The position numbers and the translations under genes were made by a program. A stretch of 64,000 nt of DNA from Cacconaster sp045599325 (GTDB lineage Bacteria > Bacteroidota > Bacteroidia > Bacteroidales > UBA932), in contig JAZRVT010000016.1 of assembly GCA_045599325.1 (NCBI GenBank), positions 1-64,000 of the forward strand, written 5' to 3'. Below are positions 25,710 through 34,294 of the stretch, in pieces. Positions within the stretch are counted from its first letter, which is position 1; the number at the start of each line of letters is the position of its first letter. Below the pieces are notes generated by a model. That model ran no database searches and was not told the DNA's origin. It was given only the letters and a program-made list of their open reading frames with translations.

Positions 25710-26381
25710 CTATTTGTTTTCGATTCTTGAGATATACTTGTCAACCTCATAGCCTTCGAGGGTCTGAGGATACTTTGTCTGAATCTCCTTGTAGAGTGAG
25801 AGCGCCTGTGCGTCGTCACCTGTCTCTTCGCAGATGAGGGCGGCCTTCATCATATAACCTGCTGCGAGTTCGTTGTCAGCGGTCTTTGCGGCCTTCTTGA
25901 AATATGAGAGCGCACTGCTGTTGTCGCCGAGGTTTGCGTAAGCGTCACCGAGGCAGCAGAGGGCGCGTGCCTTCATGATCTTGTCCTTTCCGCTGTATTT
26001 CTTGAGATACTTGACTGCGCTGTCATTGTCACCAGTCTGGAGAGCTGCGACACCTGCATAGAACCATACGCTCTTGCCTGCCTTGTTTCCGTACTGCTCT
26101 GCCACGTCCTTGAAGCCGAGGATGTTGCCGTCGCCATTGAGGGCAGTCTCGAAATCGCCCTGTGAGAAGAGACGCTCAGCGTTGAACATCTGGCCGCGGG
26201 CCTCCTCCCTTGCAGGGGTGAGGTACCATTTGTTGATGGCGAGGACGCCGAAAATGATGACGATGATGGCCACCAGAAGCCATTCCATCCACTTCTGATT
26301 GCCTTTGACGAATTTTTCAAGACCGGAGACGTTGCTGACCTCCTGTTCTTCCTGAACTGCTGGTTGATTTTTCTGTGCCAT
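25710..26381 (-). CDS. Membrane-anchored tetratricopeptide-repeat protein
   Basis: The 223-residue protein has a cytoplasmic N-terminus with Gln/Glu runs, one membrane helix at about 34-52 (WLLVAIIVIIFGVLAI), and then a series of helical TPR-like repeats. AKSVWFYAGVAALQTGDNDSAVKYLKKY and ARALCCLGDAYANLGDNSSALSYFKKA segments are clear. The topology resembles YfgM-type periplasmic chaperone partners, but identity is not established. It shares an operon with yebC, and its start is preceded by poly-A rich sequence and a -7 box about 79 bases upstream. Confidence 0.8.
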   Translation of the reverse strand: MAQKNQPAVQEEQEVSNVSGLEKFVKGNQKWMEWLLVAIIVIIFGVLAINKWYLTPAREEARGQMFNAERLFSQGDFETALNGDGNILGFKDVAEQYGNKAGKSVWFYAGVAALQTGDNDSAVKYLKKYSGKDKIMKARALCCLGDAYANLGDNSSALSYFKKAAKTADNELAAGYMMKAALICEETGDDAQALSLYKEIQTKYPQTLEGYEVDKYISRIENK

Positions 26382-26460
26382 TTTTTTACTATTTGTTTTT
26401 TTACTATTTCCTCATTGCAGGCCCTTCCAAGGCCTTTTTCGCGAATATATTTCGAATCCG

Positions 26461-26490
26461 CAAATTTACAACAAAAATGTTAATCACAAA
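26461..26490 (-). promoter_or_regulatory. Promoter of the TPR-yebC operon
   Basis: The minus strand reads TTTG (26487-26490), 18 bases, then TAAATTTG (26461-26468), a perfect -7 match. The 79-base leader contains a small AGGCC/GGCCT-type hairpin near 26420-26435. Confidence 0.55.
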
Positions 26491-26500
26491 GTTTTATTCG

Positions 26501-26508
26501 TACATTTG
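26501..26508 (+). promoter_or_regulatory. -7 box of the recF operon
   Basis: TACATTTG matches TAnnTTTG and lies 17 bases before the recF ATG. It faces the divergent TPR promoter. Confidence 0.6.
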
Positions 26509-26525
26509 TACGCCAAGATTTAAAC

Positions 26526-27626
26526 ATGTTTTTAACCAGAATCACTCTCCACGATTTCAAAAATATACGGGAGGCCTCTCTTGAGTTCTCTCCGAAGATA
26601 AACTGCATTTCCGGAAGCAACGGGGCCGGCAAGACCAACCTGCTGGACGCCGTCTACTATCTCTCGATGACGAAGAGTTTCTTCTCGCCTTCGGACCAGT
26701 ATGTCTACTCTTTCGGAAGCCCTGAGGCTGACCTCTGCGGATGGTACAGGATGGACAACGGCACTGAGGAGAAGATAGCGGCAAGCGTGAAGAAGGGGGG
26801 CGAGAAGCTCTTCAAGCGCGGCACTAAGCCATACGACCGCTTCTCCGAGCACGTGGGGATGATTCCGATAGTGATGGTGTCGCCGCTCGACAGCTCGCTG
26901 GTCAACGATTCCGGCGACGAGAGGCGCAAGTACCTCAACTTCATACTGTCGCAGACAGACCGCGAGTATCTGGCACATATCCAGGCATACAATCAGCTGC
27001 TGATGCAGCGCAACCGCCTGCTCAAGTCAGAGATTCTCCCGGACGACCTTCTCGAAACCATATCCGACAGGATGACTGTCCACGCACGGTATGTCTATGC
27101 ATCCCGCAAGGAGCTGTGCGACAGGCTGCAGCCGCTGATCCAGGAGTTCTATGAGAAACTTTCCCGAGGAGGCGAGGAGGTCTCCATCACATACCGCTCC
27201 GACCTCGACGTGCTTCCTCTCGACGAGCTGCTGAAGCGCGAGATGGAGAAGGAGCGCATCCTCCGGTTCACCACTGTTGGCGTCCAGCGCGACGACGTGC
27301 TCTTCCACATCGACGGCCACCCGCTCCGCCGCTGCGGCTCCCAGGGGCAGCAGAAGAGCTTCCTGCTTGCGATGAAACTCGCGCAGTTCCGCGTGATGAA
27401 GGAGATTTACGGCCGCACTCCGATCCTGCTGCTCGACGATGTCTTCGACAAGCTCGACATGCAGAGGGTCGAGGACCTGCTCACCATTGTCTCCAGCCTC
27501 GACTTCGGCCAGATTTTCCTGACCGACTGCAACACCACCCGCCTCGAGCAGGTGGCCTGCCGCATAGGCGCGGCCTGCAAGTTCTTTACTGTCTCCGGCG
27601 GAGAGATCAGTCAATCGCTCTACTGA
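26526..27626 (+). CDS. recF: DNA replication and repair protein RecF
   Basis: The 366-residue SMC-like ATPase has Walker A GSNGAGKT at residues 30-37, the signature region RRCGSQGQQKSFLLAMKLAQF, and Walker B ILLLDDVFDKLD. RecF helps load RecA at gapped DNA and stalled forks. Length is normal. It overlaps the start of the DUF721 gene by one base (TGATG). dnaA, dnaN and gyrB are not next to it, unlike in many bacteria, but gyrA is elsewhere in this window. Confidence 0.95.
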   Translation: MFLTRITLHDFKNIREASLEFSPKINCISGSNGAGKTNLLDAVYYLSMTKSFFSPSDQYVYSFGSPEADLCGWYRMDNGTEEKIAASVKKGGEKLFKRGTKPYDRFSEHVGMIPIVMVSPLDSSLVNDSGDERRKYLNFILSQTDREYLAHIQAYNQLLMQRNRLLKSEILPDDLLETISDRMTVHARYVYASRKELCDRLQPLIQEFYEKLSRGGEEVSITYRSDLDVLPLDELLKREMEKERILRFTTVGVQRDDVLFHIDGHPLRRCGSQGQQKSFLLAMKLAQFRVMKEIYGRTPILLLDDVFDKLDMQRVEDLLTIVSSLDFGQIFLTDCNTTRLEQVACRIGAACKFFTVSGGEISQSLY

Positions 27627-27922
27627 TGAACCGTACCTCCACAAAGTCAATAGGCGAGTCCATCCGCTCCTATATCGCCGAGAACGGTCTCGGAGAGGGA
27701 ATCCAGCGTATGAGGATTTTCGACGCGTGGGATTTACTTTCCGCTGGGGGAGTGGAAGTTAAAAGATATACCTCAAGTAAATTCTACAAGGACAAAGTGC
27801 TTACCTGCAAGATCAGTTCATCTGTTGCCAGGGCACAGCTCAGGCCTTATCTGGAGTCTCTCCGCAAACAGCTGAACAGCCTGCTGCAGGCTGACCTTGT
27901 GGACAGTATCAAACTTACATAG
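27626..27922 (+). CDS. DUF721 / DciA-like protein
   Basis: This 98-residue protein fits the DUF721 family: the WDLL element near residue 34 (usually W..aVG), KVLTCKISSSVARAQLRPY with the conserved hydrophobic strand, and a C-terminal DSIKLT strand. In several phyla the related DciA helps load the replicative helicase. The Bacteroidetes form is a minimal domain, as here. Linkage to recF supports a role in replication. The start ATG overlaps the recF stop. Confidence 0.75.
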   Translation: MNRTSTKSIGESIRSYIAENGLGEGIQRMRIFDAWDLLSAGGVEVKRYTSSKFYKDKVLTCKISSSVARAQLRPYLESLRKQLNSLLQADLVDSIKLT

Positions 27923-27935
27923 TTCCGGAGAAGAT

Positions 27936-28892
27936 ATGGCGGCTTACGGCAAGGCAGTGGTGGATTCGGCTGTCCCTTTCATCAAAGGGGCGCTCGAGCC
28001 GTGGTTCGGTGAGGTCCTTTATAAAAAAGGCGATGAGATATCTCCCGATGACCTCCGCGACGCCTCCGCACTGATTGTCAGGACGCGCACCAGATGCGGC
28101 GCTCCTCTGCTCGAAGGCACTCCGGTCGAGATGATAGCCACTGCAACCATCGGCACCGACCATATCGACGGGGAATACTGCAGCCGCCGCGGCATCGAGG
28201 TGCAGAGCGCTCCCGGATGCAATGCGGGCGGAGTGCGGCAGTATGTCTTCGCTGCTCTGAGGGCTCTCGGAATCAGGAGCGGGGAGGGGCTCACGCTAGG
28301 AGTCGTGGGCGTCGGCCACGTGGGTTCGGAAGTGGCCCTGGCAGGACGCGGGGCCGGCTTCAGGGTGATCGGGAACGACCCCCCGCGCGGGCTCCAGACG
28401 CCTCTTGACACCCTGCTCAGAGAGTCGGACATCGTCACTGTCCATATCCCGCTCTGGCCGGAGAACCGTGACTTCATCAATGCCGGTTTCCTCGCGGAAA
28501 TGAAGCCCGGCGCAGTGCTGATAAACGCCTCGAGAGGCGAGGTGGCGGACGAGGATGCTCTGATCGACGCAAGAGCGCGGCTCGGCGGTCTTGTTGTCGA
28601 TGTCTGGAAGAACGAGCCGCACATCAATCTCCGGCTGCTTGATGCCGCCGACATAGCCACGCCGCATATCGCCGGTTATTCAATACAGGGGAAAATCAAT
28701 GGCACTCAGGCTGTTGTGCGCGCAGTCGCCCGCCATTTCGGGATAGAGGCACTGAAAGATTTCCGCGTTGAAGGAGTGGAGATCCCGCTTGAGCCGCACG
28801 ACATAATGGAGGATGACGCCGCTCTCCGCGCCGCGCCGGAAGCCTTCGAAAGCCTCCGGTCCTCATACCGATACCGCAACGAGAACCTGTAG
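27936..28892 (+). CDS. pdxB: 4-phosphoerythronate dehydrogenase
   Basis: The enzyme oxidises erythronate-4-phosphate with NAD in the deoxyxylulose-5-phosphate-independent branch of pyridoxal phosphate synthesis. The sequence shows DSAVPFIKGALEPW, ATATIGTDHID, APGCNAGGVRQYV, the NAD motif GVVGVGHVGSEVA and the catalytic region ATPHIAGYSIQGK. The ATG at 27936 was chosen because it has a GGAG site just upstream and gives the family N-terminus. An upstream TTG would overlap the previous gene. At 318 residues it is about 60 shorter than E. coli PdxB, mainly in the C-terminal dimer domain. Confidence 0.88.
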   Translation: MAAYGKAVVDSAVPFIKGALEPWFGEVLYKKGDEISPDDLRDASALIVRTRTRCGAPLLEGTPVEMIATATIGTDHIDGEYCSRRGIEVQSAPGCNAGGVRQYVFAALRALGIRSGEGLTLGVVGVGHVGSEVALAGRGAGFRVIGNDPPRGLQTPLDTLLRESDIVTVHIPLWPENRDFINAGFLAEMKPGAVLINASRGEVADEDALIDARARLGGLVVDVWKNEPHINLRLLDAADIATPHIAGYSIQGKINGTQAVVRAVARHFGIEALKDFRVEGVEIPLEPHDIMEDDAALRAAPEAFESLRSSYRYRNENL

Positions 28893-28920
28893 GAGGGACG
28901 TTTTCGCAGCTCATCTGCCA

Positions 28921-29139
28921 TCAACAAACTTTCCAGTAGCCACCCTTGTCCGGACCGATTCTGACGATAACTCCCTCTTGCTTGAGTTTTGAAAGATGTT
29001 TTTCAACTGCCTTCGGGGTTATGCCGGCAAGCTCTGCCAGACTGTTCGTTGTATGACGACCGTTTTCTTTGATTGCAGCGATAATTTTCTCCCTACTCTT
29101 CGTCTTTTTCTCCCTAATTATGCATTTCGAAAATCCCGA
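28921..29139 (-). pseudogene. Remnant of a winged-helix C-terminal domain
   Basis: The minus strand is open for 72 codons with no ATG, GTG or TTG start, and ends at TGA 28921-28923. The translation contains REKIIAAIKENGRHTTNSLA, then ELAGITPKAVEKHLSKLKQE and GVIVRIGPDKGGYWKV, a clear winged-helix domain of the kind that closes AlbA_2/Schlafen-type ATP-binding or Fic-type proteins in Bacteroidetes. The N-terminal bulk is missing and a stop codon precedes it, so the gene is decayed. The stretch looks more A+T-rich than its neighbours, suggesting former accessory DNA. Confidence 0.6.
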
Positions 29140-29146
29140 TTAGCGC

Positions 29147-30556
29147 CTATCCTTCCGGCTGCCGGTAGACTTCAATCTCGGATATGCAGAGGTCGGTGTA
29201 TTTGGTGCCCTTCTCTGTCGAGAGCACCTGCAGCACGATCTTGCTGACCGCACGGCCCTCGTAGCCTCCGTACTCCTCCGGGGTGATCACAATTCCAATC
29301 GGCTCGCGGTATGCCCCGTAGTCCCATTCCTTCGCGTCGGTGTATATGCGCTGGTCGCCCGTGAGGTCGAGGTCGAGCACTTCGGGCTCGTCGCTGTCAG
29401 GACGGTAGATTGTGACGCGGAGAGTCTTGATGCGGCTGTTGGCCTTGAGCAGGGTCGGGGACTTGTGATAGCCGTTGTAGAGACGTATGTCGGAGACCTT
29501 CTGGGGGGTCTTGAAATCGATCGTGATCTTTGCTCCGCCGTCGTTGCCTGCAGCGACCCAGGCTGTCTCCAGCAGCCCGTCCTGGAGGTTCGCGGCAGGA
29601 TAGTTCTGCTGAGAGGCGGAGGTAGTGACGGTGTAGAGGCCCTTGTTCATCTTCAACCAGTCGATTCCCCACCACGGCTTGCGGTTCACGCTTTCGTCGC
29701 ACCAGGAAGTGATATCCACCGGTTCTGCGGAGGCATAGTCAAAACTGTCGCTGTGGTATGTCCATACATTCCCGTTGCGCTGGAAGTCAAGCCCTTCGAG
29801 GCGCGGCCAGTCCCACTGGTCATCCACGAATGCCGGCAGCCCGGAGAAATCCACTGTGACGTCCAGACTGCCCGCCTTGCCGTCGCCCCAGTGCCTGGCG
29901 GGCTTCAGGTCATAATGGATGTCCAGCTCCTTGGCGCAGTAGCGTCCAAGCTGTGACCGCTGCTTGTCATAGACGCCCGTCAACTGATGGCTGCGGATAG
30001 AGTAGGCGACCCTGAGTGTTGCCTTGGCGCGCGGGTTCATCGAGATGGCCGTGTAGGTCCAGAGCCTGGTCAGGCCCGGATCGTAGTATGGCATCTCGAT
30101 GTCCGGGTCGTCCTCAGGTGTGACATCCTTCGCTATCCTGACTGTCTCGTCGGCGGAGAACCATTCGAGTTCCCTGCCGTTGAGGGAGAATGACAGGTCC
30201 TTGAGGTTGCTTTCGCTCCAACCGGCTTCGGTCATAGTCTCTGTTATTCCGTCATCATTGAAGAAATGACGCTTCGAGTCACCGATGTAGTCAATCGGGA
30301 ACCCGTAGTTTATCTTTTCGAAGTATCTGTCGGATTCATTCACCAGGTCATATTCGACAATAATCCTTGACCAGGGAAGGCCCGGGATTATCCTGAGCCT
30401 TTCGGCTGCCACGCGGATCTCAGTGATTGTCATAGGGACAGGGTTGGCGGAACGTCTCACGGCCGAATACTCGATGACCGGGTCTCCGTTGCCCCAGGCT
30501 GCAGTGGAAATGAAAACTGCGGCAATAACTGCCAGAATGTGGAATCTATGGTTCAT
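29147..30556 (-). CDS. Secreted protein with C-terminal discoidin / NADase-type glycan-binding domain
   Basis: The ATG at 30556 gives a 469-residue protein with a good signal peptide (HILAVIAAVFISTAAWGNGD). Two upstream in-frame starts precede the -7 box and are unlikely. The N-terminal half is rich in beta strands (NPVPMTITEIRVAAERLRI, DLVNESDRYFEKINYGFPID). The C-terminal half, from about 315, resembles a discoidin-like module (YPAANLQDGLLETAWVA, KITIDFKTPQKVSDIRLYNGY). No catalytic motif was recognised. The protein probably binds glycans outside the cell. It is divergent from a CE2-type esterase gene. Confidence 0.65.
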   Translation of the reverse strand: MNHRFHILAVIAAVFISTAAWGNGDPVIEYSAVRRSANPVPMTITEIRVAAERLRIIPGLPWSRIIVEYDLVNESDRYFEKINYGFPIDYIGDSKRHFFNDDGITETMTEAGWSESNLKDLSFSLNGRELEWFSADETVRIAKDVTPEDDPDIEMPYYDPGLTRLWTYTAISMNPRAKATLRVAYSIRSHQLTGVYDKQRSQLGRYCAKELDIHYDLKPARHWGDGKAGSLDVTVDFSGLPAFVDDQWDWPRLEGLDFQRNGNVWTYHSDSFDYASAEPVDITSWCDESVNRKPWWGIDWLKMNKGLYTVTTSASQQNYPAANLQDGLLETAWVAAGNDGGAKITIDFKTPQKVSDIRLYNGYHKSPTLLKANSRIKTLRVTIYRPDSDEPEVLDLDLTGDQRIYTDAKEWDYGAYREPIGIVITPEEYGGYEGRAVSKIVLQVLSTEKGTKYTDLCISEIEVYRQPEG

Positions 30557-30574
30557 TGCGGGTGATTTATCGTA

Positions 30575-30582
30575 CAAATATA
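30575..30582 (-). promoter_or_regulatory. -7 box for the glycan-binding protein gene
   Basis: The minus strand reads TATATTTG, a perfect match, 18 bases before the ATG at 30556. This promoter decides the start codon. Confidence 0.65.
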
Positions 30583-30606
30583 AACAATCTTTTGATGCAA
30601 TTTTGC

Positions 30607-30614
30607 TACTTTTG
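30607..30614 (+). promoter_or_regulatory. -7 box for the CE2-type esterase gene
   Basis: TACTTTTG matches TAnnTTTG, 18 bases before the ATG at 30633. It lies within the longer open frame, which rules out the upstream starts. Confidence 0.65.
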
Positions 30615-30632
30615 CCATTACAAATCAACGCT

Positions 30633-31724
30633 ATGAAACGTATAGTTCTTTCCCTCATCATTCTTGCGGCGGCCTTCGGAACCGCTGCGGCGCAGAACGT
30701 GATTCCTGCCTCAGACCCTTCAGTAACTTATATCGGCCGCACACTTGTCTCTGATGACGGCAGCGTCAGCTATGACTGGAGCGGCGTGACTGCCATCGTA
30801 AGTTTCACAGGAACTGAACTCTGGATGGAGTGCAGCGACACAAAGGGCGACTGGTTCAATGTCTGGGTGGACAGGGAGCAGAGTGCAAAAGAGGATTTCA
30901 CCGTCAAGGTGGGGAAGGATGAAGGAGGCAGGGTCCTTCTTGCTTCCAAACTCAGCAGAAAGGGCGTCCACAATGTGATCCTGCAGAAACGCACTGAAGG
31001 CGAGCAGGGCACTTTCACAGTCTCCTCATTCGGGACAGACGGTGCTTTCCGCCAGGCCCGTCCCGCAAAGCAGCGTCGCATCGAGATAGTGGGTGATTCC
31101 TACACCTGCGGCTACGGCACTGAGAGCGGCAGCCGCAACGACCCGTTCAAGGCTGAGACAGAGAACTGCAACCTCGCGTACGGCTTCATCATCGGCCGCT
31201 ATTTCGATGCGGACGTGCAGCTGGTAAGCCATTCCGGCCTCGGCATCGCACGCAACTACAACGGGGCGAAACTGCCTCTTATGCCTGAACGTTATCTCCA
31301 AACCTTCGACGAGAACCCGGAGGTCAGGTGGACTCCCGGGGAATACCGCCCGGACATTGTCATAATATATCTGGGAACCAATGACTTCAGCACAGGGAAC
31401 CAGCCTACGCTCGCCAAGTGGACTGCAGAATATGAGAAGCTCCTGAAGGAGATTCGCGACAACTACGGCGACGAAGTGCCGATCCTCTGCGTGGCCTCCA
31501 ACGCCAACGACGTGCTGGGCGAGTTCGTCCGCGAAGTGGCTGTCCATACCGCCATTCCGAATGTCCGCTGGACCTCCATCCAGAGCGGTGCCCACAACCT
31601 CGAGAGCGACCTCGGCGCATCCTGGCATCCGAACTATTCCGGCCAGCGCAAGGTCGCAGGCTGCATGATTCCATATGTATCGACCCTCACCGGCTGGGAG
31701 ATGCCTTTCAAGGCGGTCGAGTAG
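30633..31724 (+). CDS. SGNH/GDSL hydrolase, carbohydrate esterase family 2 type
   Basis: The 363-residue protein starts at the ATG after the promoter and has a signal peptide (MKRIVLSLIILAAAFGTAAAQ). A jelly-roll domain covers about 25-145, followed by an SGNH hydrolase domain: nucleophile S156 in GDSYTCGYG, N250 in YLGTND and H332 in SWHPNYSGQ. This two-domain layout is that of CE2 deacetylases, which remove acetyl groups from xylan, mannan or other glycans. It is expected in the periplasm or outside the cell. The target glycan is not evident from the neighbours. Confidence 0.82.
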   Translation: MKRIVLSLIILAAAFGTAAAQNVIPASDPSVTYIGRTLVSDDGSVSYDWSGVTAIVSFTGTELWMECSDTKGDWFNVWVDREQSAKEDFTVKVGKDEGGRVLLASKLSRKGVHNVILQKRTEGEQGTFTVSSFGTDGAFRQARPAKQRRIEIVGDSYTCGYGTESGSRNDPFKAETENCNLAYGFIIGRYFDADVQLVSHSGLGIARNYNGAKLPLMPERYLQTFDENPEVRWTPGEYRPDIVIIYLGTNDFSTGNQPTLAKWTAEYEKLLKEIRDNYGDEVPILCVASNANDVLGEFVREVAVHTAIPNVRWTSIQSGAHNLESDLGASWHPNYSGQRKVAGCMIPYVSTLTGWEMPFKAVE

Positions 31725-31758
31725 CGAAAGAAAATGTAGGGAAATCGCTCCTTTTTCG

Positions 31759-31766
31759 TATTTTTG
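31759..31766 (+). promoter_or_regulatory. -7 box of the lysA-ffh operon
   Basis: TATTTTTG, a perfect match, lies 29 bases before the lysA ATG. Confidence 0.65.
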
Positions 31767-31795
31767 CAGATTGCAGAAAATAAACAGCACAAGAT

Positions 31796-32950
31796 ATGAT
31801 CACCAAACAGCAAATTGAAATCTTCAAGACCATTGAGACACCGTTCTATTTCTATGATATGGAACTTCTCAAGAAAACTCTTGACATCTACAAGTCTCAG
31901 ATTGACAAGTACGGCTACAACGCACACTATGCAATGAAGGCCAATGCCAACGACCGCATTCTCGAGACCATCAAAAGCTACGGCCTCGGAGCAGACTGCG
32001 TCAGCGGCAACGAAGTGAAGCTCGCAGTCAAGTCCGGCTTCGACCCTCAGAAGATAGTCTATGCGGGCGTGGGCAAGAGCGACAAGGAGATCAAGGCAGC
32101 CCTCAAGGCAGGCATCTTCAGCTTCAACTGCGAGAGCGTCCCTGAGATCAGGATCATCAACGACCTCGCTGCCGGAATGGGCAGGAAGGCGAAGATTTCA
32201 ATCCGCGTGAACCCGGATATCGACGCACACACCCACAAGTACATCAGCACCGGCCTGAAGGAGAACAAGTTCGGCATCAGCCCGTGGGCTTTCCAGGATG
32301 TCATTGACACTATCAACCAGTGCAGCAATGTGGAACTCATCGGCCTCCACTTCCACGTAGGCAGCCAGATCACTGAAATGCCGGTCTTCGAGCTCACCTG
32401 CAGGCGTGTCGAGGAACTTCAGAAGTGGTTCATCGAGCACAATGTGCCAATCGCCAACATCAACCTCGGCGGCGGCCTCGGAGTCAACTATCAGGACCCT
32501 TGCGGTGACCCTGTCGCACATTTCGAAGAATACTTCAGCGTCATAAACAGGAACCTCATTGTCCGCCCGGGTCAGAAGGTGCATTTCGAGCCGGGCCGTG
32601 CGATTGTCGCACAGTGCGGCCACGTCATCAGCCGTGTCCTCTATGTCAAGGTCGGCAAGGAGAAGAAGTTCGCCATCCTCGACGCAGGTATGAACGACCT
32701 TATCCGTCCGGCTCTCTATCAGGCATACCACGACATCGAGAACCTCACCTCCGAAAAGCGCAGGATGCGCTATGACATTGTGGGCCCTGTCTGCGAGTCG
32801 AGCGACTGCTGGGGACAGAGGCGTATGGTCAACCAGTGCCAGCGCGGCGATATTTTCGCTATCCACACTGCCGGTGCGTACGGGCAGGTAATGGCTATGA
32901 AGTATAATCAGAGAGACCTGGCGAAGGCCGTCTACTCAGACCAGATCTGA
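31796..32950 (+). CDS. lysA: Diaminopimelate decarboxylase
   Basis: The 384-residue PLP-dependent enzyme removes CO2 from meso-diaminopimelate to give lysine. PLP-binding K48 lies in HYAMKAN. GLHFHVGSQ, NLGGGLGVNY, HFEPGRAIVAQCG and the substrate-binding VGPVCESSD and AGAYG motifs are present. Close relatives include carboxynorspermidine decarboxylase, but the CESSD motif and overall length favour LysA. It precedes ffh by five bases. Confidence 0.92.
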   Translation: MITKQQIEIFKTIETPFYFYDMELLKKTLDIYKSQIDKYGYNAHYAMKANANDRILETIKSYGLGADCVSGNEVKLAVKSGFDPQKIVYAGVGKSDKEIKAALKAGIFSFNCESVPEIRIINDLAAGMGRKAKISIRVNPDIDAHTHKYISTGLKENKFGISPWAFQDVIDTINQCSNVELIGLHFHVGSQITEMPVFELTCRRVEELQKWFIEHNVPIANINLGGGLGVNYQDPCGDPVAHFEEYFSVINRNLIVRPGQKVHFEPGRAIVAQCGHVISRVLYVKVGKEKKFAILDAGMNDLIRPALYQAYHDIENLTSEKRRMRYDIVGPVCESSDCWGQRRMVNQCQRGDIFAIHTAGAYGQVMAMKYNQRDLAKAVYSDQI

Positions 32951-32955
32951 ACAGT

Positions 32956-34284
32956 ATGTTTGAAAATTTGACCGACCGTCTCGAACGGTCATTCAAGCTG
33001 ATAAAGGGGCAGGGAAGGATCACGGAGGTGAATATCTCCGAGACTATGAAGGATGTGCGCAAGGCGCTCCTCGAGGCCGACGTCAGCTATAAGCTCGCAA
33101 AGAGTTTCTGTGACGAAGTGAAACAGAAGGCCCTGGGCCAGGATGTCCTGAAGGCTGTCCGCCCGGACCAGATGATGATCAAGATTGTCCACGACTCTCT
33201 TGCCGAACTTATGGGAAGCGAGCATTCCGAACTCAACGTGAAGGGCAGTCCGGGCATCGTGCTGGTGGCCGGTCTGAACGGTTCCGGTAAGACTACTTTC
33301 TGCGGCAAGCTGGCGCTGAATCTCAAGAGCAAGAAGGGGATGAAGGTGCTGGTGGCTGCCTGCGACACGTTCCGTCCTGCAGCTATCGAGCAGTTGAAGA
33401 CTCTCTGCGGCCAGGTGGCTGTGGATTGCTACAGCGAGGACGGTGTGAAGGACCCTATCGCTATCGCCCAGAACGCTATCAGGAAGGCGAAGAATGAAAG
33501 TTACTCTGTTGTCATCATAGATACAGCGGGCCGTCTTGCTGTCGATGAGGAGCTGATGGATGAGATTTCTGCTCTCCACAAGGCTGTCAAGCCGACTGAG
33601 ACTCTCTTCGTGGTCGATGCGATGACCGGCCAGGATGCTGTCGATACCGCCAAGGCTTTCAATGACCGCCTCGACTTCGATGGTGTCGTCCTCACCAAGA
33701 TGGACGGTGACACCCGTGGCGGTGCGGCTCTCTCCATCAAGGCTGTGGTCGGCAAGCCGATCAAGCTCGTCAGCTCCGGCGAGAAGATGGAGGCTCTCGA
33801 CATCTTCTACCCTAAGCGTATCGCTGACCGTATCCTCGGTATGGGTGACGTGGTCTCTTTCGTTGAGAAGGCTCAGGAGCAGTTCGACGAGGAGGAGGCC
33901 AGGAAGCTCCATAAGAAACTGGCCAAGGACCAGTTCACTCTGGAGGACTTCTACGCTCAGATCCAGCAGATCAAGAAGATGGGCAACATCAAGGATCTTG
34001 CTTCTATGATTCCTGGTGTGGGACGTGCGCTGAAGGATGTGGACATCGACAACGACTCTTTCAAGGGTGTCGAGGCCATCATCCAGTCGATGACTCCTTT
34101 CGAGCGCCAGAATCCGGCGCTGATCAACGGCAGCCGCCGCAAGCGTATCGCTGACGGCAGCGGCACTTCTATCGCTGAGGTCAACCGCCTGCTCAAGCAG
34201 TTCGAAGGGACGAAGAAGGCGATGAAGACGATAGCCGCTGCTCCGATGCAGAAGGCGATGGCAAAAAAGAAAAAGAAGCGCTAG
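32956..34284 (+). CDS. ffh: Signal recognition particle protein Ffh
   Basis: The 442-residue SRP GTPase has the N domain (MFENLTDRLERSFKLIKGQG), the G domain with GLNGSGKT at 106-113, DTFRPAAIEQL, DTAGRL and TKMDGDTRGGAAL, and a Met-containing M domain from about 300 (QIQQIKKMGNIKDLASMIPG). It ends in a Lys-rich tail. It binds 4.5S RNA and signal sequences at the ribosome. Its stop lies only ten bases from the converging radical SAM gene, with no room for a separate terminator. Confidence 0.96.
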   Translation: MFENLTDRLERSFKLIKGQGRITEVNISETMKDVRKALLEADVSYKLAKSFCDEVKQKALGQDVLKAVRPDQMMIKIVHDSLAELMGSEHSELNVKGSPGIVLVAGLNGSGKTTFCGKLALNLKSKKGMKVLVAACDTFRPAAIEQLKTLCGQVAVDCYSEDGVKDPIAIAQNAIRKAKNESYSVVIIDTAGRLAVDEELMDEISALHKAVKPTETLFVVDAMTGQDAVDTAKAFNDRLDFDGVVLTKMDGDTRGGAALSIKAVVGKPIKLVSSGEKMEALDIFYPKRIADRILGMGDVVSFVEKAQEQFDEEEARKLHKKLAKDQFTLEDFYAQIQQIKKMGNIKDLASMIPGVGRALKDVDIDNDSFKGVEAIIQSMTPFERQNPALINGSRRKRIADGSGTSIAEVNRLLKQFEGTKKAMKTIAAAPMQKAMAKKKKKR

Positions 34285-34294
34285 CCGCGTGAAT

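Noticed and set aside
27897..27935. Upstream TTG start for pdxB
   Set aside because: It overlaps the DUF721 gene and lacks a ribosome-binding site, while the ATG at 27936 has GGAG just ahead and the family N-terminus.
30423..30632. Upstream extension of the CE2-type esterase frame
   Set aside because: It overlaps the divergent gene and its promoter; the signal peptide starts at 30633.
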